Shown here piece by piece: positions 1 through 6,398 of a DNA stretch of 28,134 bases; position 1 is the stretch's first letter; every line of letters starts with the position of its first letter. The DNA lies in IMG/VR virus record IMGVR_UViG_3300008266_012294, positions 1 to 28,134 of that record; one strand, 5' to 3'. The translations under genes were made by a program, and so were the position numbers. The notes beneath the pieces were generated by a model. The model did no database searches, had not been told where the DNA came from, and saw nothing but the letters and a program-made list of their open reading frames with translations. The stretch comes from a virus.

Positions 1-1
1 T

Positions 2-433
2 TCAACTACCTTTAATCTCACGATCAATCAATTTGATGAAGCGCTGCAAACAAATGTTCAGCGCTTGAGCCAAAACATTCCACAAGTTGATTACTCAGTA
101 CACTTTACTGACGGGACAACCGTTAGAGCGCGGTACGACAGTAATCTATCGCGATGGGACATTTCACTAGTAAGAAGTTTGACACTCACTAGTGAAAATT
201 GTATTTTCTTGACGGATCCCGAAAATCCCAATAGCGATTCATATTTTGAATACGATTGGGAATACCCAGCGTTGATTACTTCGCCTTATCCCAGCGAATT
301 GCTTGTTGAGTGGATCCGCGACAATGTTGTGGTAAATGGGATCGTCAATCAAATCAGCGTCAACTATATTCAAGAAGGCGCTTATAGAGCCTTTACAAAT
401 CTTGTCGAACAACTCTACTGGATTCACCCTTAA
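2..433 (+). CDS. Phage tail-region structural protein, C-terminal part (left edge)
   Basis: The frame is open from the first bases of the window, so this is the 3' end of a longer gene; a TTG at 65 is only an internal possible start. The visible part is rich in Asp, Asn, Tyr and Trp with alternating hydrophobics, as in beta-rich phage structural proteins. It lies directly upstream of tail/fibre-like genes on the same strand and ends about 90 bases before the next start. I recognise no named domain; the structural role is inferred from position. Confidence 0.55.
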   Translation, partial: STTFNLTINQFDEALQTNVQRLSQNIPQVDYSVHFTDGTTVRARYDSNLSRWDISLVRSLTLTSENCIFLTDPENPNSDSYFEYDWEYPALITSPYPSELLVEWIRDNVVVNGIVNQISVNYIQEGAYRAFTNLVEQLYWIHP

Positions 434-522
434 CCCTTACCCAAAGCCCGTCATGTCTGGCGGTGCTGGTGCAGGATCAAGAATACTGAAATAGCCTATT
501 TTAATAAAAATGACAGTACAAA

Positions 523-945
523 ATGACAGTACAAACTGATTTACAGACAGTTCTAGACGCTTATATACAATCAAACTTCCAAGGCAGTTTGGAAGAAGTG
601 TCGGCTGATCAATTGCCTTTGCAAAACCTACTAAAATTGCAAAGTTATTTAGCAAATAGCGGTTCTGGTGGTGCTGCCCCTAAAGCTACAACTGCTCCTA
701 CCACATCAATAGCTAGTAGTACATCATCAGTAACATTACTAGTTCTAAACGCTAACCGTAAGTGGGCATCCTTTAGAAATGACAGTACATCAGTTGCTTA
801 CATAGCTAAGAGTGCTACAGCTTCTACTTCATCAGTGTATCGACTAGAACCACAAGGTTATCAGTACTTTGATGATTACACTGGTATTGTTACTGGTATT
901 TGGGCATCAGTTAATGGATTTATGAGAATAGAGGAGGGTACATAA
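523..945 (+). CDS. Phage structural protein, tail/fibre region
   Basis: A 140-aa protein with a helical N-terminus (about 1-45), a Ser/Thr/Ala-rich linker (about 46-75) and a beta-rich C-terminal domain with the pattern NANRKWASFRNDSTS...AYIA...GIVTGIWASVNGFMRIEE. I know this layout from small proteins beside phage tail fibres, where the domain probably decorates the virion. The start codon is the second of two ATGs created by a 12-base tandem duplication at 511-534; the first ATG meets a stop after nine codons. The TAA stop overlaps the next ATG. Confidence 0.65.
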   Translation: MTVQTDLQTVLDAYIQSNFQGSLEEVSADQLPLQNLLKLQSYLANSGSGGAAPKATTAPTTSIASSTSSVTLLVLNANRKWASFRNDSTSVAYIAKSATASTSSVYRLEPQGYQYFDDYTGIVTGIWASVNGFMRIEEGT

Positions 946-1481
946 TGGCAACTATTTTATCTAATCCCTTCATTATCCCTGACGCTTCAATAGTGCCAGC
1001 AAAGTTAGCTCGACCTTACACCAAAGGAGGTTCGGTTTCTTTAAGTGGCGTTAGTTACGATTTCACAGCCATACCTTCATGGGCGACCGAAATTGATATA
1101 GAGATTTCGGCTGTAGGGTTTAACGCAAGCTCCACCATTCTCCTTCAAATAGGGGATAGTGGTGGAATTAGTGCTTCTGGGTACTTAGGTGGATACGAGG
1201 TTCTTTCTGCCTCACCCTCACGCGGGAATCAAACTAATGGATTGCTTGTTTACAGCACTTTTAGTTCAGGTATTCGATTCATTGCAAATATAAACCTCAG
1301 AAGAAATGGGACTACAAATACTTGGATTTTATCTTCTTATGGGTATTTTGAATCTAATGCGGTTGGTCAACTATCAGTAGCCTCAAAAACTCTTTCTAAC
1401 GCATTAGATAGAGTTCGCCTTACTAGTGTAGCTGGTACTGCAAGTTTTGTTTCTAGTGTCGCGTCTATTTCTTGGAGCTAA
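945..1481 (+). CDS. Tail fibre-type protein with C-terminal beta domain
   Basis: A 178-aa protein. The short N-terminus (PDASIVPAKLARPYTKGG) is followed by a domain with SLSGVSYDFTAIPSWATEIDI, LLQIGDSGGI and a C-terminal ALDRVRLTSVAGTASF. These belong to a fibre-tip or capsid-decoration domain common in phage tail modules (SGxSxDFTGIPSWxxxIxV ... LQIGDSGGxExSGY). It probably forms part of a host-binding fibre. Translation is coupled to the upstream gene through the overlapping stop and start. The family is recognised from motifs; the exact virion position is inferred. Confidence 0.75.
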   Translation: MATILSNPFIIPDASIVPAKLARPYTKGGSVSLSGVSYDFTAIPSWATEIDIEISAVGFNASSTILLQIGDSGGISASGYLGGYEVLSASPSRGNQTNGLLVYSTFSSGIRFIANINLRRNGTTNTWILSSYGYFESNAVGQLSVASKTLSNALDRVRLTSVAGTASFVSSVASISWS

Positions 1482-1487
1482 CTAATC

Positions 1488-1805
1488 ATGTTTAGAATTG
1501 AATTAGATTTATCAACAGGCAAAGAGGTTAAAGTATACCTATCACAGCAAGAGATTGAAGCATTGCAAAACATTATTCAGCCTACAGTCATTCGCGAGAT
1601 TGATGCAAGGCGTTTAAGGCTTGCGTTGCATCAATTAAATCTTTTGGATACTGTCGAGACAGCGATTGCCACATTAGGTCGTGATGCCCAAATCGAATGG
1701 GAGTATGCAACCATAATTAAAGAGAACTACCCTTTGGTGATTTCCTTATCAACTGAGCTGGGCTTAAATGTTAGCGAGATTTTTGATATTGCGATCGCTA
1801 AATAA
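1488..1805 (+). CDS. Small phage protein at end of tail module
   Basis: A 105-aa protein with the recurrent phage pattern IDARRLRLALHQLNLLDTVETAIA...DAQIEWEYATxI, and a C-terminal segment on the level of a hydrophobic helix ending DIAIAK. Such proteins often follow the last fibre gene, and a fibre-assembly or scaffolding role is possible but unproven. It is the last plus-strand gene of the late block and faces a convergent minus-strand gene. Confidence 0.6.
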   Translation: MFRIELDLSTGKEVKVYLSQQEIEALQNIIQPTVIREIDARRLRLALHQLNLLDTVETAIATLGRDAQIEWEYATIIKENYPLVISLSTELGLNVSEIFDIAIAK

Positions 1806-1876
1806 AGCTTAGTTGTACTTGTTTGCTTGGCATTTTAGCGATCGCCTGTAAGTCTGCGCGGATGTTGGCATAGTGT

Positions 1877-1906
1877 TTTAGATTTAGTTGTAGCCACAAA
1901 TCTAAA
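1877..1906. terminator. Hairpin between convergent genes, possible terminator
   Basis: TTTAGATTT and AAATCTAAA form a perfect 9-bp inverted repeat around a 12-base loop. It lies where the plus-strand tail genes and the minus-strand methylase gene converge and touches the methylase stop codon. Neither strand has a long T-run afterwards, so it is a weak terminator candidate only. Confidence 0.35.
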
Positions 1907-2453
1907 CAGTTACAGATACATTGCCAAGATGCCCACAGCAAGCCTTAAATTTTTTAGCTGTGAACTTACCAAAATAGAATAAAGTCTGGCTTGTGTCATT
2001 GCCAGATTTTTTCTTTTTGCCATCGTTCTTAGGGTTTGTGAACTCAAGCCGATGGTTAAAAGTTAGGTAACACGCAGAATAATTTTGAGCATCCAAAAAC
2101 CAATTGCTAGAAGTATTACTATTCGTAAGCAGGAAGGTATTACCTATGTGTGCATAGGTTAAAACCATCTCTACTGCCCTCTCAATGTTGCCTTTGGAGT
2201 AAGGAGGGTTAACCCATTTATTAAGATAAGGAGTCCAATCCTTGCTAAATGCGTCATCAGCTTTAGTCCAAAAGGTTTGAGCTTGGATGACTTGATTTGC
2301 TCTTAAGCAAGAAAATGGATCAAGATGGAAGCCTTTAACTAATTCTCGAAATGGTTCTACAACGTAATAGCTCGTATAATTCTCATCGTTCGATTCATCC
2401 TCATTTGTGAGAACACAATCTAGAGTAAATAGGTTTTCTTGTATTGCGATCAT
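1902..2453 (-). CDS. Phage DNA N-6-adenine methyltransferase (Dam-like)
   Basis: A 183-aa protein that should transfer methyl groups from S-adenosylmethionine to adenine N6 in phage DNA, probably as protection from host restriction. The catalytic motif is NPPYS at about 107-111 (WVNPPYSKGNIERAVEM), followed by LLTNSNTSSNWF and the C-terminal LEFTNPKNDGK...SQTLFYFG typical of the phage Dam family (PF05869 type). The length fits the family. The start has a strong Shine-Dalgarno (AGGAGGG, five bases before the ATG) and the ATG overlaps the stop of the preceding gene (TAATG). Confidence 0.88.
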   Translation of the reverse strand: MIAIQENLFTLDCVLTNEDESNDENYTSYYVVEPFRELVKGFHLDPFSCLRANQVIQAQTFWTKADDAFSKDWTPYLNKWVNPPYSKGNIERAVEMVLTYAHIGNTFLLTNSNTSSNWFLDAQNYSACYLTFNHRLEFTNPKNDGKKKKSGNDTSQTLFYFGKFTAKKFKACCGHLGNVSVTV

Positions 2454-2797
2454 TACAACCCTCCTAAAAACTCATTTTTCGCAATCTTGACCATCAATGC
2501 TTGCTGTCCCAAATACAGCAGATGTAGCTCAATGAGTAGCTGCTTAGCTGAGTCAATGTCAATGTTTTGTGCCAAATACTTGATATGTAAGTCTTTCAGC
2601 ATCTCAGTCAACACTTGTTTGTCAAATCCAAAATAAAAATATTTCCACGAAATTGAAAAACAATATTTACCGTTGTAAAACTCAAATCTTGAATAAATAG
2701 GAACCTTCCAAATAGCTAAAGTCAGATTCCCCAACTCAATGCGTAAGAGGTTTACGCCCTTGAGTTCGTCGTCTTTAGAATCTCCGATTTGAATCAT
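2453..2797 (-). CDS. Hypothetical phage protein
   Basis: A 114-aa protein starting MIQIGDSKDDELKG. This start forms an ATGA overlap with the upstream stop and has AAGGG just before it; a longer in-frame version from 2818 is possible but less likely. The N-terminal half is aromatic and beta-like (FEFYNGKYCFSISWKYFYFGFD); the C-terminal half is helical. No recognised domain. Confidence 0.6.
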   Translation of the reverse strand: MIQIGDSKDDELKGVNLLRIELGNLTLAIWKVPIYSRFEFYNGKYCFSISWKYFYFGFDKQVLTEMLKDLHIKYLAQNIDIDSAKQLLIELHLLYLGQQALMVKIAKNEFLGGL

Positions 2798-2982
2798 AAT
2801 CCCTTCAACTCTTTCCATTCATCCTTTAACATTCTGAAAGCCGCCAAGTCCTGATTAATTTGGCGATCAACTACAGCTTTACCAATACCGTGATCTGCCA
2901 TGCGATCGCGTACCGACTCTACAAGCTTATCGATGGCTTGTTCTGTTCCTGCGATCGCATCTTCTTTGATTTGTGCGTTCAT
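2794..2982 (-). CDS. Small helical hypothetical protein
   Basis: A 62-aa charged, mostly helical protein (AGTEQAIDKLVESVRDRMADHGIG), overlapping both neighbours by four bases (ATGA). No function recognised. It belongs to the run of coupled small genes upstream of the Dam-like methylase. Confidence 0.6.
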   Translation of the reverse strand: MNAQIKEDAIAGTEQAIDKLVESVRDRMADHGIGKAVVDRQINQDLAAFRMLKDEWKELKGL

Positions 2983-3248
2983 GATAGCGTTACCTTTCTT
3001 ATCTCTAAAATTGGTACATTAGACCAATAATCACTACTGCCATCAGTTGATTTATTCAAAAAGCAAAGAGTTCTCTTTTCCTCAAAATCTTCTTGAACCA
3101 AATCGCAAACAATCTCGTCATCTTCAAGAAAAACAATAGTGGGGTATAGCGTGTAAGTAACCCTCTTAGACGTTTTAGAACTTCCCATCACTTGAGAAGT
3201 AATTGAGAATTTCTGACCGTCAATTTCTGCTTCGATGTATAAATACAT
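2979..3248 (-). CDS. Hypothetical phage protein
   Basis: An 89-aa protein of mainly beta character (MYLYIEAEIDGQKFSITSQV). The ATG is preceded by GGTGGAAGAAT, a reasonable ribosome binding site, and the stop overlaps the next start (ATGA). No known domain is visible. Confidence 0.55.
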   Translation of the reverse strand: MYLYIEAEIDGQKFSITSQVMGSSKTSKRVTYTLYPTIVFLEDDEIVCDLVQEDFEEKRTLCFLNKSTDGSSDYWSNVPILEIRKVTLS

Positions 3249-3261
3249 TATTCTTCCACCT

Positions 3262-3543
3262 TTACAATTTCCATAATTTCACACACCTAACAAGTGGTTT
3301 GCCATACGCTGTCAAAGTTACAGCGCTATGCTCTTCTAATAGATTCTGGAAGTCAAACAAGCTTTTCCGCATTGCATCAATTCCAATCTGTTTATCTTGA
3401 GTATCAGATTTAGCTTTAACAATCGCGAATATAGGCAACTGGTTAGAGGTTACGATATATTCTTTTTTACCAGCCGCCACGGGACGACATATGCGAGTAG
3501 GGGCTTTACGGAACTCTGAGATTGTGATGTATTCTGGAATCAT
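3262..3543 (-). CDS. Phd/YefM-like antitoxin-type protein, no toxin beside it
   Basis: A 93-aa protein whose N-terminus, ITISEFRKAPTRICRPVAAGKKEYIVTSN.. then LPIFAIVKAK, follows the Phd/YefM pattern (hydrophobic-S-x-E-F-R ... G-x-x-x-V-T...P-hydrophobic-A-hydrophobic). Phd proteins are DNA-binding antitoxins that repress their own operon. The C-terminal half does not look like a usual toxin-binding tail, and neither flanking gene resembles Doc, YoeB or RelE. It may be a stand-alone regulator or a decoy antitoxin. The family call is from the pattern alone. Confidence 0.5.
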   Translation of the reverse strand: MIPEYITISEFRKAPTRICRPVAAGKKEYIVTSNQLPIFAIVKAKSDTQDKQIGIDAMRKSLFDFQNLLEEHSAVTLTAYGKPLVRCVKLWKL

Positions 3544-3837
3544 TTACTTTACCCAATGCCCATGAGCAATAAATGGCATAGCTTCACCACGTAATCTAGG
3601 GAAATCAATCTTTCCTTCATTAAGATATTTCCACGCTAGCTCTCTAGCTTCTTCCTGAAAGTCATACCAGTAATTACGCTCATAACTCTCAAGGATTGAT
3701 GCCCATGAATCAGGGCAGAAATTACTAGAATTATCAGTGTTGGGTCGGCAAGAACAGACAATTCTAGTAACTGATTCAGGATCAATTTTGTCTCTGATAA
3801 TGTCGCGAATACATAAGCTTAGCGATAATCCCTCCAT
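3544..3837 (-). CDS. Hypothetical cyanobacterial/phage protein
   Basis: A 97-aa protein beginning MEGLSLSLCIRDIIRDKIDPESVTRIV, with Trp/Tyr-rich helical segments (YERNYWYDFQEEARELAWKYL). I recall similar small proteins from cyanobacterial and phage genomes but know no function. A GGAGAGAG ribosome binding site precedes the ATG, and the 18-base repeat at 3853-3870 lies just upstream. Confidence 0.6.
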   Translation of the reverse strand: MEGLSLSLCIRDIIRDKIDPESVTRIVCSCRPNTDNSSNFCPDSWASILESYERNYWYDFQEEARELAWKYLNEGKIDFPRLRGEAMPFIAHGHWVK

Positions 3838-3852
3838 TATCTCTCTCCAAAT

Positions 3853-3870
3853 AATTTAATAATGCGATCG
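3853..3870. repeat. 18-bp leader repeat, copy 1
   Basis: Identical to 4033-4050 (AATTTAATAATGCGATCG on the plus strand). It lies 16 bases upstream of the minus-strand gene starting at 3837 and includes part of a HIP1 site. It may be a repeated promoter or leader element. Confidence 0.6.
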
Positions 3871-3871
3871 T

Positions 3872-4015
3872 TTAAGGTTTGACAACCTCTGACCATCCTT
3901 TTTCCCATTCAGGTAGGTTAATACGATATTTAGCCTTTTCTCGGATTTCTTTTGCCGTCTGACCCTCGTAAATTACGTGGTCTGAGCCGTCATTGTTATA
4001 AAGTTTTACAATCAT
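3872..4015 (-). CDS. Small hypothetical protein
   Basis: A 47-aa protein (MIVKLYNNDGSDHVIYEGQ...) ending SEVVKP. The start at 4015 is preferred because residues further upstream are low-quality sequence with no ribosome binding site. The pattern VIYEGQTAKEIREKA suggests a small alpha/beta protein. Function unknown. Confidence 0.5.
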   Translation of the reverse strand: MIVKLYNNDGSDHVIYEGQTAKEIREKAKYRINLPEWEKGWSEVVKP

Positions 4016-4032
4016 TTTTTTTCTTAATATCA

Positions 4033-4050
4033 AATTTAATAATGCGATCG
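4033..4050. repeat. 18-bp leader repeat, copy 2
   Basis: A perfect copy of 3853-3870, here 18 bases upstream of the minus-strand gene starting at 4015. Having the same element at almost the same distance before two consecutive genes argues for a regulatory or duplicated leader role. Confidence 0.6.
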
Positions 4051-4109
4051 CGCTCACAACTTGATCGCGTGAATGTGGCTTCCAGTAGGGGAAGGGGATA
4101 ATTTAGTTG

Positions 4110-4313
4110 TTAGCCATCGCCAGAGCCATAACCAGAGCCAGAGCCACAACCATAACCAGAGCCATCACCAAAGCCATAACTAGAGCCATAACCAGAGCCA
4201 GAGCTATAACCAGAGTCATAACCAGAGCCAGAGCCACAACCATAACCAGAGCCATCACCAAAGCCAAAGCCAGAGCCATAGCCATAGCCATAATCAGTAT
4301 TTAGATCTTCCAT
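4110..4313 (-). CDS. Gly/Tyr/Ser-repeat low-complexity protein
   Basis: A 67-aa protein: MEDLNTDYGYGYGSG followed by repeats of GSGYG, GDGSGYG and GSGSGYD, with two GYGCG cysteines. The N-terminal acidic leader and overlap with the upstream gene (13 bases) support real translation. Similar Gly/Tyr/Asp-rich peptides follow DUF6948-type genes in other phages, as I recall. It is probably disordered; an adhesive or phase-separating role is speculative. Two other long open frames over the same DNA are by-products of the repeat. Confidence 0.6.
   Translation of the reverse strand: MEDLNTDYGYGYGSGFGFGDGSGYGCGSGSGYDSGYSSGSGYGSSYGFGDGSGYGCGSGSGYGSGDG
4127..4265. repeat. Perfect 49-bp direct repeat inside the Gly/Tyr gene
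   Basis: Bases 4127-4175 and 4217-4265 are identical, offset by 90 bp (30 codons, in frame). The repeat itself is built of GCC-rich hexamer variants. This suggests recent in-frame expansion and likely copy-number variation. Confidence 0.8.
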
Positions 4314-4588
4314 ACAGCAACCTCCGCGATTGAATCTTTCGCGATTTCTGTCACTGACAGAATTTCAATCACTTCAGTGACTATGATTCTGTCAACTTCC
4401 GCAGGAAATTTGCAATTACTAGGATCACTAGTTCCTGTTTGAGCTAGCTGAGAAAGGGATGCTGCCCCTGCCCATTTCCATAAACGCCGAGCGTTGCGTA
4501 TTGTTGCTTGCTTACCTTCAAGAGCTTCAAGAAATCCCGCGAATACACCCGCGCTGTAAGTTCGCACAATTACATATTGATCAATCAT
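4301..4588 (-). CDS. Phage protein of the DUF6948 type
   Basis: A 95-aa protein: VIVRTYSAGVFAGFLEALEGKQATIRNARRLWKWAGAASLSQLAQTG ... FPAEVDRIIVTEVIEILSVTEIA. The pattern VRTYSAGVxxG...ARRLWxWxGAxSLxQLAxxG...VxEIxxTEAIEIIPxT is one I recall from small phage proteins (DUF6948). Function unknown. The start is preceded by AGAGGTGCAAATAA. It is the first gene of the leftward block and heads a leader of about 190 bases after the candidate promoter at 4774-4802. Confidence 0.65.
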   Translation of the reverse strand: MIDQYVIVRTYSAGVFAGFLEALEGKQATIRNARRLWKWAGAASLSQLAQTGTSDPSNCKFPAEVDRIIVTEVIEILSVTEIAKDSIAEVAVWKI

Positions 4589-4773
4589 TTATTTGCACCT
4601 CTGCTTGTTTGTGTTAATCGCTAATCTCTGTTAGCTTTAGTGAGAGTGTGATCGCGCCTTGCAACCTTGACCACAGGTGATAATTCTTTGCAAGAGAATA
4701 GGTATTGCTACCCGATTACATATGCTTTACCCTCAGATTTAATAATGTTTGATCCGTTATCTAACTGATAAAC

Positions 4774-4802
4774 AATATATACCGAATATACAAAACATAC
4801 AA
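4774..4802 (-). promoter_or_regulatory. Candidate promoter for leftward genes 4588-1902
   Basis: On the minus strand a TTGTAT -35 (4797-4802) and TATATT -10 (4774-4779) are separated by 17 bases. Downstream is an AT-rich leader of about 180 bases without an obvious gene before the ATG at 4588. The match to a sigma-70-type promoter is fair; no experimental support. Confidence 0.4.
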
Positions 4803-4833
4803 TACCCTAACCATAGTTATCCATCACAATAAA

Positions 4834-4860
4834 CCCGCAAAGCATAGACTAAAATCTATG
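4834..4860. repeat. CCCGCAAAGCATAGA hairpin element, copy 1
   Basis: CCCGCAAAGCATAGA, six bases, then TCTATG. The CATAGA/TCTATG arms pair. The same 15-base core and hairpin occur at 9310-9336. Here it overlaps the stop codon of the 391-codon gene. It could be a processing site, terminator variant or protein-binding site. Confidence 0.6.
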
Positions 4861-6019
4861 GCTGAATATCGCGATACCGTAGCAGACTGCACTCGTTATC
4901 AGGGGCGGCTTTACGGAACTCTAATCCGTAAGCGCTGTAATCGAATCTGTGGGTCTTCCTAAAGGTATTCCTAGCAAATGGACAACCTCTAGATATTGCA
5001 AGCTGATAAGCCATCTCTAGCGTCATCCATTCGTTCTCAAACTCTGTTGCTTGCACCCGTGAGAAGAAAGAAATCTCATGATGATCACGATTGTAGCGAT
5101 GGATTTCCCCTGCTACAGAGCGATTGTAAAAAAGTTTTGATAATTTTCTTAGCTCTATGTTCTCGCCTAGCAGCTCATTTAGCTTGTAAGCAATTGTTAC
5201 AGCATCCTGCCATTTATCGGTAAGCACTGAGTTAATCTGCTCAGTCGAGATAATCCGCTTAGCGACTCCCTTCTTTTTATCTGATTCAACTTTCTTACGG
5301 GTGCGTGTGCGTTTTGGATTACTCCAATCTAATAAAAGTTTCTGAACATCAGGGTGCATCCTATACCGTTTTTTGAGCGATGGTAGATACACTTTTAGGC
5401 TTGCATATTCACCTCCGCAAGCCTTATAAGCAAGCAAAGCTTTTATACGCTGACCATCGGGGCGATCGCGGATCGGTGGTTTTTGTCGTGGGCATAACGG
5501 GGCGCTGTAGGCAAAAAAGCTGTATAGATTCAGTATTGATTGCAAACCACTCAAACAAGGCTTTAAACACGCAAAAACATATAAGTACGTTGGTGATTTG
5601 CGATCTGTTAGCCTTTCGCGGTTACGAATCCGCTTACGTTGCTTTTTGGCTTTCGGCTTTGCAACATTCTTGGGCGGCTTTGTCTTTGGGCGATCGCTTT
5701 TCGGTTTTGGCGGTGGAGCTGCGATCGTCTCTAACTCTGGTTCTGGTCTAGCTTTTGGCGGTTGTAATTTTGGCGCGTCACCAATATGCAAAACGTTGCG
5801 ATCTAATAGCGACTGCCATAGGCTGGACCACTGATTTTTATACACCAAATACCGAGCTACGAATAACGCATTAGTGGCAATAGCGCGATCATCTTTGAGC
5901 TTGCGCCTTTGCTCATGTTCTGCGATCGCACTTAGGATCGGCGCAACTTGTCGCCATATTGCGGGGCTGGTATCAGGGGATGGGATAGCGGAGATGCAGA
6001 TGGGTAGGGATGGTTTCAT
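4856..6019 (-). CDS. Basic HTH-type DNA-binding protein, candidate replication initiator
   Basis: About 387 aa from the ATG at 6019 (a TTG at 6031 is in frame). In order: a helical N-terminal domain (about 1-80, AIWRQVAPILSAIAEHEQRR...), a Pro/Lys/Arg-rich linker (about 85-140), a middle domain, then a Lys/Arg-rich stretch (NPKRTRTRKKVESDKKKG) and two likely helix-turn-helix segments (ISTEQINSVLTDKW... and WMTLEMAYQLAISRG...). I know no exact family. Lying between the iteron-like region and the leftward genes, and next to the primase-helicase, it is a plausible origin-binding protein. That role is inference. Confidence 0.6.
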   Translation of the reverse strand: MKPSLPICISAIPSPDTSPAIWRQVAPILSAIAEHEQRRKLKDDRAIATNALFVARYLVYKNQWSSLWQSLLDRNVLHIGDAPKLQPPKARPEPELETIAAPPPKPKSDRPKTKPPKNVAKPKAKKQRKRIRNRERLTDRKSPTYLYVFACLKPCLSGLQSILNLYSFFAYSAPLCPRQKPPIRDRPDGQRIKALLAYKACGGEYASLKVYLPSLKKRYRMHPDVQKLLLDWSNPKRTRTRKKVESDKKKGVAKRIISTEQINSVLTDKWQDAVTIAYKLNELLGENIELRKLSKLFYNRSVAGEIHRYNRDHHEISFFSRVQATEFENEWMTLEMAYQLAISRGCPFARNTFRKTHRFDYSAYGLEFRKAAPDNECSLLRYRDIQP

Positions 6020-6052
6020 AGTTTTACGCAAATGTTAGAAATGTTAAGCTAT

Positions 6053-6068
6053 ATAGAGTAATCTCTAT
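6053..6068. promoter_or_regulatory. Inverted repeat upstream of the HTH gene
   Basis: ATAGAG and CTCTAT flank a TAAT centre, 34 bases upstream of the ATG at 6019. It is placed like an autoregulatory operator. No well-spaced -35/-10 pair was found nearby. Confidence 0.4.
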
Positions 6069-6136
6069 GATAAGTGCGTGTAGTATATGTATTACACAAT
6101 GTAGTATTAATATATTTCTATATTTTTTTGTAACGT

Positions 6137-6340
6137 TGTAACACTTACATATAAAACGTATATACAGCAAGTATTTAGAGGCGTTACAGGAAGTGTTACA
6201 AGGTATATATTTAGTAATATTTCAGTAACGCATTACAGGTATATCGCTAAGTGTTACAGTGATTGAATTACTTGTAACGCTTGTTAATTGTATATACAGT
6301 AAGGATTTAAGCCTAAGTGTTACAGTGTTACAAGGTATAT
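6137..6340. other. Iteron-like repeats, candidate replication origin
   Basis: The intergenic stretch 6020-6398 has no gene I can support. It is very AT-rich and carries AAGTGTTACA three times in direct orientation (6191, 6249, 6315) and once inverted (6137-6146). The 16-mer GTGTTACAAGGTATAT is perfect at 6193-6208 and 6325-6340; with GTATATACAG at 6158 and 6290 this gives two blocks offset by exactly 132 bases. Extra TTACA or TGTAA copies lie at about 6129, 6183, 6232 and 6273. Iteron arrays beside a DNA-binding gene and a primase gene are typical of theta-type origins. Confidence 0.6.
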
Positions 6341-6398
6341 AGAGAAAGCTGACATGAAAAAAATACTAGTAAGTTTAATTTTCATGCTTGCAACAATA

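Noticed and set aside
4103-4304. Repeats that at first sight resemble a CRISPR array, and two extra long open frames over them
   Set aside because: The repeat units are short, contiguous and in frame with a Gly/Tyr peptide, with no unique spacers. The Met/Ala/Leu and Ile/Thr/Arg frames are by-products of the repeat.
5380-5834. Plus-strand frames opposite the basic HTH gene
   Set aside because: They mirror the Pro/Lys/Arg-rich linker and HIP1 sites on the other strand and show no start signals.
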